Of a stretch of DNA of 64,000 bases, positions 7,895-19,891 are shown in pieces. The notes under the pieces are model-generated. The model saw only the letters and a program-made list of their open reading frames with translations, was not told the DNA's origin and searched no databases. The DNA comes from Kofleriaceae bacterium (GTDB lineage: Bacteria > Myxococcota_A > Polyangia > Haliangiales > Haliangiaceae). Positions within the stretch are counted from its first letter, which is position 1, and each line of letters starts with the position of its first letter. The stretch lies in assembly GCA_020633495.1 (NCBI GenBank), contig JACKDR010000009.1, positions 62,001-126,000 of the forward strand, read 5' to 3'. Both the position numbers and the translations under genes were made by a program.

Positions 7895-10417
7895 CTACTT
7901 GAGCTTCAGCGTGCCCTTGCCCGAGTCCAGGGCCACCGTCCGCTCGGCGGTGCGCCGCGGCCCGGTCGGCACCTGCGCCACCGTCGGCGCGGTGCCCCCG
8001 ACCGGGCCCGGGTGGCTCGCCGGGCCGTCCCCGAGCGGCGCCGTGCCGACGCCGCCGCCGGCGAAGCGCGACACCGCGTCGAGGATCTGCTGGATCGGCG
8101 CCACCATCGCCTCGGCCGACGGCCACCGCCGGGCGCGATCGAACTCGAGGGCCCGCATGACGGCCTCGGCGAGGCGCGGCGGGATCGCCGGCACCCGCTC
8201 CGCGAGCGGCACCGGCGGCTCGTGACGATCGAGCCCGGCGTAGGGCAGCTGCCCCGACAGCATCTCGTACAGCGACACGCCGATCGCGAACAGGTCGGCG
8301 CGGGCGTCGAGCTCGTCGCCGCGCAGGTGCTCGGGCGCCATGTACGCCGGCGTGCCCGCGATGTACGACGTCTTCTTGCGATCGCTCATCGACTTGGCGA
8401 GGCCGAAGTCCATCAGCTTCACCAGCCCGGCGCTGGTCCGCATCATGTTCGCCGGCTTGATGTCGCGGTGGATGATGTCGCGACCGTGCGCGTAGGCGAG
8501 CGCGTCGAGCGCCTGCTTGGCGATGCGCATGCTCTCGACGATCGTCAGCCCCGGCGACTCCATGATCAGGCTCTCGATCGAGCGGCCGTCGACGAACTCC
8601 ATGCAGATGAAGGCCCGTCCCTCGAGGACGCCGACGTCGTGGATCGTGACGATGTTGGGGTGGTTGAGCGACGCCACCGCGCGGGCCTCGCGCTGGAACA
8701 GCTCGCGCATGTCGTCCTGCGCGCTGATCTCCTCGGACAGGAACTTCAGCGCGACCTCACGGCCCAGGACGCTGTCGTAGCCACGGTAGACCACGGCCAT
8801 GCCGCCGCGCCCCAGCTCGCCGCGCAGCTGGTAGCGGCCGTCGCCGCCGTCGGCCTTGCCGGGACTGGACGCGACGACCCCGAGCTGGCTCATCCGCGGC
8901 CCCAGCGCCGCCTGCCAGGCCCGGATCTCGTCGGCGCGCTTCCAGGCGTCGCGGTAGCCCGGCGACGCGTCCTCGACCGCGTCGAAGGCCTCGAGCGCGT
9001 GCGCCCAGTCGCCGGCGGCGAGGTGGGCGAGCCCGACCCGGAAGTAGACCTCGATGTTCTGGAGGTCGCACGGCCCGTGGATGAACCGGCGCAGCGTGTC
9101 GATCGACGGCCCGACCTTCGCGGCCGCGACCGCCGAGTCGTACAGCAGGTCGACCTGGAGCGGCTGGCGCTCGAGCCCCGCGACCGCATCCTGCAGGCGC
9201 GCCGCCTGCACCGACGCCGACGCCGCCATCAGCGCGGCCAGGTCGGTCTGGCGCTTGAGCTGCTCGGCGGCGGCGTGCGCGACCTGCGACGCCAGCAGCT
9301 GGAGCTCTCGATCCGACAACATCGGCGCCGCCGGGGCCTCGGCGGCGCTGGCCGCGCCGGCGTCGTCACCGCGCTCGTCGCCCCCCGCGGGCGCCGCACG
9401 CACCGCCGCGATCCGCTCGGCGACGTCACGGTAGGCGCCGACCTGGGCCTGCAGCTCGACGAAGGTCTGCTGGGCGCGCTGGGTCTCGCCCAGCGCCGCC
9501 AGCGCGCGCGCCAGGTGGTAATAGATCGCGGCGGTGTCCGACGACAGCTGGTGGGTCGCCGCCTGCTGCTCGAAGTAGCCGACCGCGACCTGTGGCGACA
9601 GGCCCTCGATGCGCTCGAAGTACTGCTCGGGTTGCTTCGAGCCGGTCGCGACCTCGACCCACGCGCTCGCGGCGCGCTCGCGCTCGCCGGCCATCTCGTA
9701 GAGCTCGGCGGCGCGCTCGTGGTTGCCGGCGCGAGCCATGATCGGCGCGGCCTGGCCGGGCTCGCCGAGCACGTTGACGTAGAGGTGGATCGCCTCGTCG
9801 TCGAGGCCAGCGTCGCGGTAGAGGTCGGCGGCGCGCCGCATGTCGCCCTCGGCGAGCAGCGCCTCGGCGGCGCCGCGCGCCAGGCGCTGCAGCTCGGCGC
9901 GCTCCGCGGCGCCGTCGCCGGCCAGCGCGTGGCGTCGGCGCCACTCCGCCTCGAGACCGCGCGCGCGGCGATCGTCGCCCGCGGCGGACGCGACCGACGC
10001 GGGCGTCGCGGTCGGCTGACTGATCGGCGCCCGCGCCGGCTCGGGGCGCAGCTGGGCCCGCAGCTCGACCGCCTTGGCCTCCATGCCGACGCGGCCGTAG
10101 AAGTGGGCGGCGCGCTCGAGGTTGCCCGCGCGCTCGTACAGCTCGGCGGCCTGGCGCTCGTCGCCGAGGCGCGCCGCGAGGCTGGCGGCGTTGGCCGGCT
10201 GCTGGGCGCGCATGTACAGCTCGACGCCCTGGGCGAGGTCGCCGCTCTCGACCGCGCGCCGCGCCGCCTCGCCGAGGCGACCGTCGCGGATCAGCTGCTC
10301 GAGCTGGCGATCGCCGCGGCCGCCGGCGCCCTTGCGTCGGCTGACCAGCACCACGACCACGAGCAGGACCACCGCCCCCGCCGCCAGAGCCAGCCGGATC
10401 GTCGGATCGGAGAGCAT
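7895..10417 (-). CDS. Membrane-anchored TPR/Ser-Thr protein kinase
   Basis: 840 residues in an uncommon order. A single N-terminal transmembrane helix (residues 8-26) is followed by RRK, then a long TPR/alpha-solenoid region (about 35-520) of short repeats such as AAELYERAGNLERAAHFYGRVG and AADLYRDAGLDDEAIHLY. The kinase domain comes last (about 530-800) with GRGGMAVVYRGYD, VALKFL, HRDIKPANMM, DFGLAKS and GTPAYMAPEHLRG, all catalytic residues present. A Pro/Thr-rich tail follows. Hanks kinases usually carry the kinase first, so here the solenoid may present substrates or sense assembly at the membrane. It starts 13 nt after the GspE/PilB-like ATPase and is probably co-transcribed with it, which suggests control of that machine. 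Confidence 0.9.
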   Translation of the reverse strand: MLSDPTIRLALAAGAVVLLVVVVLVSRRKGAGGRGDRQLEQLIRDGRLGEAARRAVESGDLAQGVELYMRAQQPANAASLAARLGDERQAAELYERAGNLERAAHFYGRVGMEAKAVELRAQLRPEPARAPISQPTATPASVASAAGDDRRARGLEAEWRRRHALAGDGAAERAELQRLARGAAEALLAEGDMRRAADLYRDAGLDDEAIHLYVNVLGEPGQAAPIMARAGNHERAAELYEMAGERERAASAWVEVATGSKQPEQYFERIEGLSPQVAVGYFEQQAATHQLSSDTAAIYYHLARALAALGETQRAQQTFVELQAQVGAYRDVAERIAAVRAAPAGGDERGDDAGAASAAEAPAAPMLSDRELQLLASQVAHAAAEQLKRQTDLAALMAASASVQAARLQDAVAGLERQPLQVDLLYDSAVAAAKVGPSIDTLRRFIHGPCDLQNIEVYFRVGLAHLAAGDWAHALEAFDAVEDASPGYRDAWKRADEIRAWQAALGPRMSQLGVVASSPGKADGGDGRYQLRGELGRGGMAVVYRGYDSVLGREVALKFLSEEISAQDDMRELFQREARAVASLNHPNIVTIHDVGVLEGRAFICMEFVDGRSIESLIMESPGLTIVESMRIAKQALDALAYAHGRDIIHRDIKPANMMRTSAGLVKLMDFGLAKSMSDRKKTSYIAGTPAYMAPEHLRGDELDARADLFAIGVSLYEMLSGQLPYAGLDRHEPPVPLAERVPAIPPRLAEAVMRALEFDRARRWPSAEAMVAPIQQILDAVSRFAGGGVGTAPLGDGPASHPGPVGGTAPTVAQVPTGPRRTAERTVALDSGKGTLKLK

Positions 10418-10430
10418 CAGCGCGACCTCC

Positions 10431-12506
<2,076 letters not shown>

Positions 12507-12512
12507 GGCTCC

Positions 12513-12518
12513 AGCATA
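12513..12518 (-). promoter_or_regulatory. -10-like TATGCT before the GspE-like gene
   Basis: TATGCT on the minus strand, 6 nt before the GTG. It suggests that the ATPase/kinase pair has its own promoter, separate from the operon upstream. Confidence 0.5.
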
Positions 12519-12558
12519 TCCCAGGAGCCGGTCCATCGGGCCGGCTCCGGCCACCGCG

Positions 12559-13588
12559 TCACCGGGGCGGCGGCCGCCCCGGCGCCGGGGCCTTCGCCTT
12601 GGCCTTGGCCTTGGCCGGCGCGCGCCGGTGCGGGGCCCGGGGCCGGGCCGGCGCCGCCACCGCCCCCGGAGCCAGCAGCGCCGCCGGAGCGGCGACCAGG
12701 TTGCGCAGCGGCGCGCGCGCGATCGTCGGGTGCCGATCGGCGACCAGCTCGTCGACCGCCACGTCGAGGCGGGGCGCGAGCATCGGCCCGCGCCGCTCGG
12801 GCCTGACCAGCCGCCGGGCCAGGGCGCGCACGGCGTCGGCGCCGCCGGCCTGGAAGCCGCTTCAGCGCCGCGCCGCCGGCGAAGGTCTCGGCGGCGGCGG
12901 TGAGCTTGCGGCGGGTCGCGGCGGCGACGCCGCCGAACGCGACCAGCGCCGGCCAGCTCACCGCCGGCAGGGTCGCGATCCGCGCGGTCCCGTCCGGCAG
13001 GTCGACGCCGACCGGCACGACCGCGGCGTCGGCGCGGCCCAGCGCCAGCGCCGCCAGCACCGACGCCACGTCGGGCGCGGTGTCGATCGCGCGGAAGAAC
13101 GTGCGCGGCAGCTCGCCGCCGAGCAGCGCGTCGAGGACGAAGTCGGCCTCGTGGCCGCCGACGGTCGGGGTCAGCAGGCGCTCGCCCTCGAGCTGCGCGA
13201 TCACCTCGACGTCGCGATGGCCGATCACCTGCCAGGCGCCGGCGGGATCGCCGCCGCGGGTCGCGATCGCGAGCACGGTGGCGGTGCTGCCGGTGGCCGC
13301 CAGGTACGCGGCATCGACGACCGCGACGTCGATCTCCTTCTTCTTGATCGCGGCCGCGAGATCGCTGGCCCGCGCGTAGACCCGCCCGACCCCCGCGCCG
13401 CCGGTGGCCTCGGCGAGGTGGCTGGCCAGCTTGGACGCGTAGTCCTGGCGCGCCGCGGTGCTCTCGAACGGCGCCGCCGGCGCGAACAGGCCGAGCCGCA
13501 GGTCGCCGGCGTGCGCCGCGGCCGGCGCGGTCACGACGGCCAGCGCGACCACCGCCGCGCACGCCCACGCGCGCCCCGCGCCGCTCAC
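12559..13588 (-). CDS. PhnD-like periplasmic substrate-binding protein (frameshifted)
   Basis: GTG start overlapping the stop of the TPR gene (GTGA). A signal peptide (AWACAAVVALAVVTAPAAAHAG) precedes a phosphonate/phosphite-type type 2 periplasmic binding domain: DLRLGLFAPAAPFESTAARQDYASKLASHL, ALAVVDAAYLAATG-like strands and GRADAAVVPVGVDLPDG. No ABC permease or ATPase gene is near, so it probably acts as a ligand receptor and not in classical uptake. Near 12856 one extra C breaks the frame. Dropping it gives KRLQAGGADAVRALARRLVRPERRG and continues to a Lys/Ala/Pro tail ending at 12559. Without the correction the frame runs into low-complexity Arg/Ala. Confidence 0.72.
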
Positions 13589-16051
13589 GGATCCCCCACG
13601 CGGCCGAAGACGAGCTCCTTGCCGTCGATCCAGGCGCCCAGCAGCGGGAACCGGGCCCCGGCGCGGCGCGCCTGCCGCCACCGCGCCAGTGCGCTGGCCC
13701 CGTCGCCGCGGCGATCGTCGATGACGCCGAGGTGGATCAGCGCCTCGGGCAGCTTCGGCGCCAGCTTCTCGAGCGCGGCGGCGGCGACGTCGAGCTTGCC
13801 GTCGACGATGTCGAGCGCGGCGAGGTCGAGCGCGAGCTCGTCAGCGGCGACCCGGCTCGCCGCGCCCTTGGCCTGCGCCACCAGCTTGCGGGCGTCGCCG
13901 AGCTTGCCGTCGCGGTAGGCGCGCTCGGCCGCGGTCAGCGCGACGACGCGGACCGAGCTGGCGAGCAGGCGGCGGGTCGCGCCGGTGGTCCGGGCCCGCA
14001 GCCGCGCCAGGGTCTTGAGCGACGCCGCGGCGTGGCCGGGCTCGAGCCCCTCGGTGAACGCGATCAGGATCGGCACCGCCTGGGTGTCGGCGGGCGCCGG
14101 GAACGGACACGTCAGCTTGGCCAGCGCGCGCAGCCGCCGCAGCGCGGTGTCGCGATCGCCGGCGGCCACGGTGGCGAGGGCGAGATCGCAGCGGACGCCG
14201 ACGTCGGCGCCGTCGGCGAGCCGATCCGCGGCGGCCAGCAGGGCCTCGGCGTGGCCGGCGGCGCCGGTGCGCAGCGCCGCGACCCCGGCGGCGTGCGCCG
14301 CCGCGATCCGGGCGTCGCGGTACGCCGTCGCCAGGTCGCCGGCGTCGAGCGCCGCGGCCTCGGCGCTGGCGGCGTCGAGCGCGGCCACGGCGGCGGCGCT
14401 GCGCCCCTGGTCGAGCTCGAGGCCGGCCAGCTCGATCGCGACCTGCACCGCCGACGGCGTGCCGCGGGCGGCGCCGGCGCCGCGCGCGCGCAGCGCGGCG
14501 CGGGCGTCGTCGACCTGCCCGGCCTGGACCAGCGCGCGGCCGAGCGCGACCTGCGTCGCCGGCGCCGGCTCGAGCGCGACCGCGCGGCGCAGCGCGACCA
14601 CCGCGCCGTCGGTGTCGCCGAGCTCGAGCTGGACGACCCCGAGCGTGCGCGCGACCGAGGCGCTGTCGGCGAGCCCGTCGGCCTGGGTCAGCGCCGCCTC
14701 GGCGCCGCGCGCGTCGTCGGCGGCGAGCCGCGCCGCGGCGTCGCGCTCGAGCGCCAGCGCCAGCCAGCGCCGCAGCCGCGGGCCCGGCGTCCGGACCACC
14801 GCGGCGGCGGCGTCGAGGCGGGCCAGCGCGCCGGCGACGTCGCCGGCGCGCAGCGCGGCCTCGCCGGCGATCACCGGCAGCGCGCGATCCGCGGGCAGCG
14901 CGGCGAGCCCCGGCGCCAGCCGGGTCGCGACCTCCTCCGGGCGCGCCGGCCACGATCAGCGCCTCGCCCAGCTCGCGCCACCACCCGGCATCGGCGTCGG
15001 CCGGGCTCGGCGCGCCGAGCTCGTCGAGCGCGGCCACCGCGCCAGCGCCGTCGCCGGCGCGACGCAGCACCCGCGCCAGCCGGCGCGTCCACGATCGGTG
15101 GGCCGGCTCGAGCTGCCGCGCCTCGCCGAGCGCCGCGCGCGCGCGCTCGAGATCGCCGGTCGCGGCGGCGGCCTCACCGACCAGGCCCCAGCCCGACGCC
15201 AGCGGCGTCGCGGCCTGGTCCAGGTAGCGCTCGCCGAGGCGCAGCGCCGCCACCGCGTCGCCCATCGACAGCCGGCACTGGCCCTCGACCACCAGGATCT
15301 GCGGGAACCGCGGCACCAGATCGGCGAGCGCCGCCAGCGCCGGCACGGCGCGGCGGCAGTCGATCGCCGCCAGCGCCCAGGCCTCGCCCATGCGCGCCGC
15401 CGGCTCGTCGGGGCGACGCGCGAGCACGTCGTCGTACAGGGCGTAGGCGCGGCGCGCGTCGTCGCTGCGCAGGTAGGCCTCGGCGAGGCCGAGCTGGTGG
15501 ATCGCGTCCTCGCCGGCGAGCTCGGCCGGGCGGTGCGCCAGGTACGCCTCGTAGGCGACGACGGCGTCGCGCCAGCGCCCGAGCGCGGCGTAGCGCTTGC
15601 CGAGCAGGCTCTGGGCGCCGTAGCGCGCCGGATCGGCGGTGACCGCGCGCTCGAGCAGCGGCACGCCGTCGTCGGGGTGACCGCCGAGGACCAGCTGGGT
15701 GCCGAGCGCCGCGACGACGTCGAGGTTGTCGGGCGCCAGGGCCTGGGCCCGGCGCAGCAGCGCGACGCCGTCGTCGTACTGCTGGCGCGCGGCGTGGATC
15801 GCGGCGCGCAGCACGTAGGCTTCGATGCGCCGCGGGTTGAGCGCGATCGCCTGGTCGAGCGCCGCCGCCGCGTCGTCGTAGGCGCCGCGGCGCAGGGCGC
15901 GGCGGCCGTCCTCGACCAGCGCGGCGCTGTCGTCGTCGCCGCGGGCCCGGCCCTGGGCGTGGGCGTCGCGCGCGGCGACGGCGCCGACCGCGGCCAGCGT
16001 GACCGCGAGCACCGCCGCGGCGAGCGCGCCGGGGCGAGGCTGCCGCCTCAC
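13585..16051 (-). CDS. Periplasmic TPR-repeat protein (frameshifted)
   Basis: About 820 codons made of TPR-like helices (for example GAYDDAAAALDQAIALNPRRIEAYVLRAAIH, then YGAQSLLGKRYAALGRWRDAVVAYEAYL). A signal peptide (ALAAAVLAVTLAAVGAVAARDAHA) puts it in the periplasm or outer membrane. The frame breaks near 14940. Restoring it gives ALIVAGARPEEVATRLAPGLAAL and joins the upstream part to the downstream half that ends DGKELVFGRVGDP. The GTG at 16051 is preferred because the signal peptide follows at once; the ATG at 16087 would overlap the receptor gene by 26 nt. It sits between the TonB-dependent receptor (10-nt gap) and the PhnD-like protein (4-nt overlap), so it may scaffold them. Confidence 0.75.
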
Positions 16052-16061
16052 CCGCGATCGC

Positions 16062-18173
16062 CTAGAAGTGGTAGCCCAGCCGCGCATAGAGCTCGCGTCC
16101 TTCTCCCGGCACCACCGGGATGACCACCGGCGCGCCGGCGCCGTCGGTGCGATCGTAGTCCTCCTGGGCCGGCACCTGCTCGTGCCGGCCGATCAGGTTG
16201 CGGACCCCGATCGTGAGATCGAAGCCGCCGAGGTCGGGCGCGTAGGCCACCGCGTTCCACGCCACGAAGGTGCCGGCGTCGACGCCGTCGACCCGGGTCG
16301 TGCGCGGGCCGATGACCTGCACCTCGGTCGAGAGGTGGACCCGATCGCGCAGCCGCGGCGTGCTGACCCCGAGCGTCGCGGTCAGCGCGGGCGCGCCCGC
16401 GACCCGGACGCCGTCGTCGCCGCGGACCCGGACCGCGGTGGCGCCGCCGGTGGCCAGCCAGCCGCGCGCGTCGCGCCAGCTGGCCTCGACCTCGACGCCG
16501 GTGGCGCTGCGGCTCTCGGTGTTCTGGAACTGCAGCAGGCCGGTGGCGTCGTCGACCAGCTGCTCGACCAGCTGGCCGGCGTCCCACCGGAAGCCCGACA
16601 CCCGCGCCGACACGCCCGAGATCGGGCGCGCCCACAGCACCGCCTCGTAGCTGCGGATCGTCTCGGCGTGGATCGCCGGGTTGGCGGTGAAGTCGACGCC
16701 GTCGGCGAAGAAGCCCTCGTACATGCTCGGGTTGCGGAAGCCCTCGGCGTACAGCAGCTTGAGGCCGTAGCGGTCGCCGTCGGCGAGGAACAGCGCGGCC
16801 CGCGGCGACACCCGGTCGTCGAGGATCGAGTTGCGATCGGCGCGGAGCCCGGCGGTGAACGCCAGCCACGGTCGCGGCGCGCCGTCGAGCTCGGCGTAGA
16901 TGCCCTGGACGTCGAAGTCCTGCGGGATGCGCGTGCCCTCCTGACCCTGGTAGAAGCTGTGGCTCTCGGTCGACACCAGCGTGGCCTCGACGCCCGAGGT
17001 CAGGCCGAGGCGATCGCGATCGAGGATCGTCCAGCGCGCCCGCGCCTCGGCGCCCAGCCACTCGGAGTCGCCGAGGTCCTCGAAGTTGGCGTCGGCCGGC
17101 TCGTAGACCAGGAAGTCGGTGAACTGGTAGCGGCTGGCGTAGAGCCGCCCGGTGAGGGTCAGCCGGTCGGTGACCGGGCGGGTGTAGCCGCCCTCGAGGA
17201 GGAGCTGGGTGTCGGTGTTCTGGTTGCGCGGATCGCCGACGACCGCCTCGTACGGCGCGAACGGCAGGCGTCGCTCGCGCCGATACACCCGCAGCTGCGC
17301 GAACGCGCCGTCCCACGCGCCGACCAGGCTGGCGGCGACGGCGCGCGCCTGATCGGTGTCGGCGCCGAGGCCGCTGCCGATGCCGCGCGCGTTCAGGTCC
17401 TCGCCGCCGCGCAGGTTCGCCGCGACCGAGCCGCGGAGCTGGCGATCGACGCCGCCGCGCGCGAAGCCGGCGGCGAGCGCGGCGCCGGCGCGCGACGTCG
17501 CGGTGACCCGGCCCCACGCCCGCGGCGCCTGATCGGCGCCCCGGGTCACGATGTTGATGATGCCGAAGAAGGCGTTGGTGCCATAGACCGACGACACCGG
17601 GCCGCGGATGACCTCGATGCGGGCGACGTCGTCGATCGACACCGGCGCGTCCCAGCCGACGCCGGCGAACTGGTTCCACGGCTCGTTGACGGTGGCGCCG
17701 TCGACCAGCACCAGCAGGCGGGTGTTGAAGTCGCCGAGGACCTGCAGGCCGCGGATGCCGACCCGCTCGCTCATGTGGTCGTCGACGATGAAGACGCCGG
17801 CGACCGCGCGCAGCGCCTCGGCGACGGTGCGGTAGCCGAACCGGCGCAGGCGATCGCCGCTGATCACGGTCACCGCCGAGGCCACGTTGCCCAGCGACTG
17901 CTCGCGCTTGGCGGCGCCGACGACGACGTCCTCCTCGACCGACGACGCGGCGACCACCGCGACGTGGCTGACCGCGGGCTGCTCGGGCGGCGGCAGCGGC
18001 GGCAGGTCGGCGACGTCGACGATCGGCACCGCGGCGTCGCCGCCGTCGCCGTCAGCGCCGTCGCCGCCGCCGTCGACCGGCGCGGCGTCGCCGTCGGCCC
18101 GCGCCGGCCGCGCGATCGCCGCCACCGCCAGGGCCGCGACGAGGCCGAGCGCGCGGCCCGGCCGCCGCGTCAC
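16062..18173 (-). CDS. TonB-dependent outer-membrane receptor
   Basis: 703 residues. A signal peptide (ALGLVAALAVAAIARPARA) is followed by an Asp/Gly-rich and Pro-rich stretch. The plug domain (about 75-200) contains EDVVVGAAKREQSL, which may serve as a TonB-box region, SAVTVISGDRLRRFGYRTVAEALRAVAGV, RGLQVLGDFNTRLLVLVDG and IEVIRGPVSSVYGTNAFFGIINIVTR. The 22-strand barrel follows and ends in the aromatic YHF typical of BAM substrates. Sequence alone does not give the ligand; vitamin B12/colicin-receptor-like plugs look similar. The start GTG overlaps the phosphatase stop (GTGA), so the two are translationally coupled. The next genes are a periplasmic TPR protein and a binding protein. Confidence 0.93.
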   Translation of the reverse strand: MTRRPGRALGLVAALAVAAIARPARADGDAAPVDGGGDGADGDGGDAAVPIVDVADLPPLPPPEQPAVSHVAVVAASSVEEDVVVGAAKREQSLGNVASAVTVISGDRLRRFGYRTVAEALRAVAGVFIVDDHMSERVGIRGLQVLGDFNTRLLVLVDGATVNEPWNQFAGVGWDAPVSIDDVARIEVIRGPVSSVYGTNAFFGIINIVTRGADQAPRAWGRVTATSRAGAALAAGFARGGVDRQLRGSVAANLRGGEDLNARGIGSGLGADTDQARAVAASLVGAWDGAFAQLRVYRRERRLPFAPYEAVVGDPRNQNTDTQLLLEGGYTRPVTDRLTLTGRLYASRYQFTDFLVYEPADANFEDLGDSEWLGAEARARWTILDRDRLGLTSGVEATLVSTESHSFYQGQEGTRIPQDFDVQGIYAELDGAPRPWLAFTAGLRADRNSILDDRVSPRAALFLADGDRYGLKLLYAEGFRNPSMYEGFFADGVDFTANPAIHAETIRSYEAVLWARPISGVSARVSGFRWDAGQLVEQLVDDATGLLQFQNTESRSATGVEVEASWRDARGWLATGGATAVRVRGDDGVRVAGAPALTATLGVSTPRLRDRVHLSTEVQVIGPRTTRVDGVDAGTFVAWNAVAYAPDLGGFDLTIGVRNLIGRHEQVPAQEDYDRTDGAGAPVVIPVVPGEGRELYARLGYHF

Positions 18174-19807
18174 GACGCCGTCCTCACCCGCTCCTGCTCG
18201 GACGCCGGCGCGAACTGCACGAGCACGAAGGTGACGTCGTCGTCGGCGTCGGTGCCGGCGGCGAAGCGATCGACGGTCTCGACGAGGTGCTGCCGCAACG
18301 CCACCAGCGCCGCCGGCGAGTCGGCCGGCCGGCCCTGCAGGGCGTCGCGCAGCCGGCGATCGCCGAACATCTTGCCGTCGGGGTTCGCGCGCTCGACGAC
18401 GCCGTCGCTGAACGCGATCAGGGTGTCGCCGACCGCGAGGCGCGCGGTGCCGACGCCGACCTGGTGGGCGATCGCCGGATCGCCGAGCGGGTTGCCCGAC
18501 GCCGCGATGATCTGGGCGCCGGCGATGCCGCCGGCGGCGTCGCGGTGCATCAGGTACGGGAAGTTCTGGCCGGCGTTGGCGAAGTCGATCCGGCCCGCGG
18601 CCGGATCCAGGACCGCGCAGAACGCGGTCATCAGCAGCGCGTGATCGCCGACCCCCGAGATCGCCGAGTCGATCGCGCGCAGCACCTGGGCCGGGGTCAG
18701 CAGCTCCTCGCCGGTGTCGGCGAGGGCCTCGACCGCGCCGCGCGCGGTCGCCGCGATCATCGCCGAGTGGACGCCGTGCCCGGTGGCGTCGCCGAGCACG
18801 ATCAGCATCCGGCCGCCGGACAGCCCCCGGTAGGTCCACCAGTCGCCGCCGCAGCTCGACGCCGGGACGCAGTGGCCGAGGACGCGGGTGTCGCCGTGCA
18901 CCACCAGCGCGGGCGGCGGCAGCATCGCCTGCTGGACCTCGCGCGCCAGGTTCATCTCGTGGGCCAGCGACGCCGCCGCGGCCTTCTCGACCAGCAGCTC
19001 GCCGATGCGCCCGGCCATGAAGTTGAAGTTGCGGGCCAGCACGCCGATCTCGTCGCGGCGATCCTCGGGGACCCGGCGGTCGAGGTCGCCGCCGGCGATG
19101 CGCTGGGCTTGATCGGCGAGCAGCCTGAGCGGCCGGGCCATGCGCAGCGCCTGCAGCGCGGCCAGCGCGACGCCGGCGCCGAGCAGCACCAGCGCGACGA
19201 CGATCAGCCGGTCGCGCTCGGCGCGGGCCCGGGCCCCGGCGGCCCGGATGCTGGCGGCCAGCTCCTGCTCGAGATCGGCGGTCGAGACCACGACCCGGAC
19301 CTGGCCGACCAGGGTCCGCGACTGGCCCATCCGCACCGCGGCGCCGTAGGTCCACTCGGTGCCCTCGCCGACCCGGACCACCGTGCCGGGCGCCGCGGCC
19401 GCGACCTTGGCCACCAGGGCGTCGTCGAGCGGGGTGCCGGTGCGCGCGGGATCGGTCGCCGCGATGATCTGGCCGGTCTGATCGGCGACGACCAGGGCCT
19501 GGATGCGCGGATGATCGTGGACCGCCTCGTCGACCAGCGGCTGGACGTCGCCCAGCGCGTTGGTCGCGACCGGGAAGGTCACGGTGGCGGCGACGTTGAG
19601 GCTCGACAGCTCGGCCTCGCGCGCGATCGCCGCGGCACCGCGCTCGCGCCGCTGCTCGGCGTCGCCGCGGGCCAGATCCTCGATCGCCCGGGTCGCGAAC
19701 CAGCCCGACGCGAACACCGCCCCCGCCACCAGCACGGAGGTGGTGAGGATCAGCTTCACCGACAGCGAGATGCCGCGGCGACGGCCAGGTGCGAGCGCGC
19801 TGGTCAT
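18170..19807 (-). CDS. HAMP-domain RsbU/SpoIIE-type serine phosphatase
   Basis: 545 residues. Transmembrane helices near 17-37 and 205-225 flank a periplasmic sensor domain of about 165 residues. A HAMP linker (about 226-280, RPLRLLADQAQRIAGGDLDRRVPEDRRDEIGVLARNFNFM broken over helix 1 and 2) leads to a PP2C/SpoIIE catalytic domain: REVQQAMLPP, CGGDWW, VLGDATGHGVHSAM (metal Asp), FANAGQNFPYL and IAFSDGVVERANPDG. Such proteins dephosphorylate anti-anti-sigma or similar STAS partners in response to an extracellular signal; no STAS gene is nearby. It is the first gene of a four-gene operon with the TonB-dependent receptor. The ATG was chosen at the residue from which the homology and first helix start. 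Confidence 0.92.
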   Translation of the reverse strand: MTSALAPGRRRGISLSVKLILTTSVLVAGAVFASGWFATRAIEDLARGDAEQRRERGAAAIAREAELSSLNVAATVTFPVATNALGDVQPLVDEAVHDHPRIQALVVADQTGQIIAATDPARTGTPLDDALVAKVAAAAPGTVVRVGEGTEWTYGAAVRMGQSRTLVGQVRVVVSTADLEQELAASIRAAGARARAERDRLIVVALVLLGAGVALAALQALRMARPLRLLADQAQRIAGGDLDRRVPEDRRDEIGVLARNFNFMAGRIGELLVEKAAAASLAHEMNLAREVQQAMLPPPALVVHGDTRVLGHCVPASSCGGDWWTYRGLSGGRMLIVLGDATGHGVHSAMIAATARGAVEALADTGEELLTPAQVLRAIDSAISGVGDHALLMTAFCAVLDPAAGRIDFANAGQNFPYLMHRDAAGGIAGAQIIAASGNPLGDPAIAHQVGVGTARLAVGDTLIAFSDGVVERANPDGKMFGDRRLRDALQGRPADSPAALVALRQHLVETVDRFAAGTDADDDVTFVLVQFAPASEQERVRTAS

Positions 19808-19891
19808 GCCCCGGCCCCGAAGATCGGCGCCCCGGCGGCCCCTGTCAACTCGCCGCGCCGGCGGGTCCGCGGCCCGTGCTACGACCGCGTC

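Noticed and set aside
12559..13588. PhnD-like protein as part of a phosphonate ABC importer
   Set aside because: No permease or ATP-binding subunit gene is nearby, and the operon partners are signalling and outer-membrane genes.
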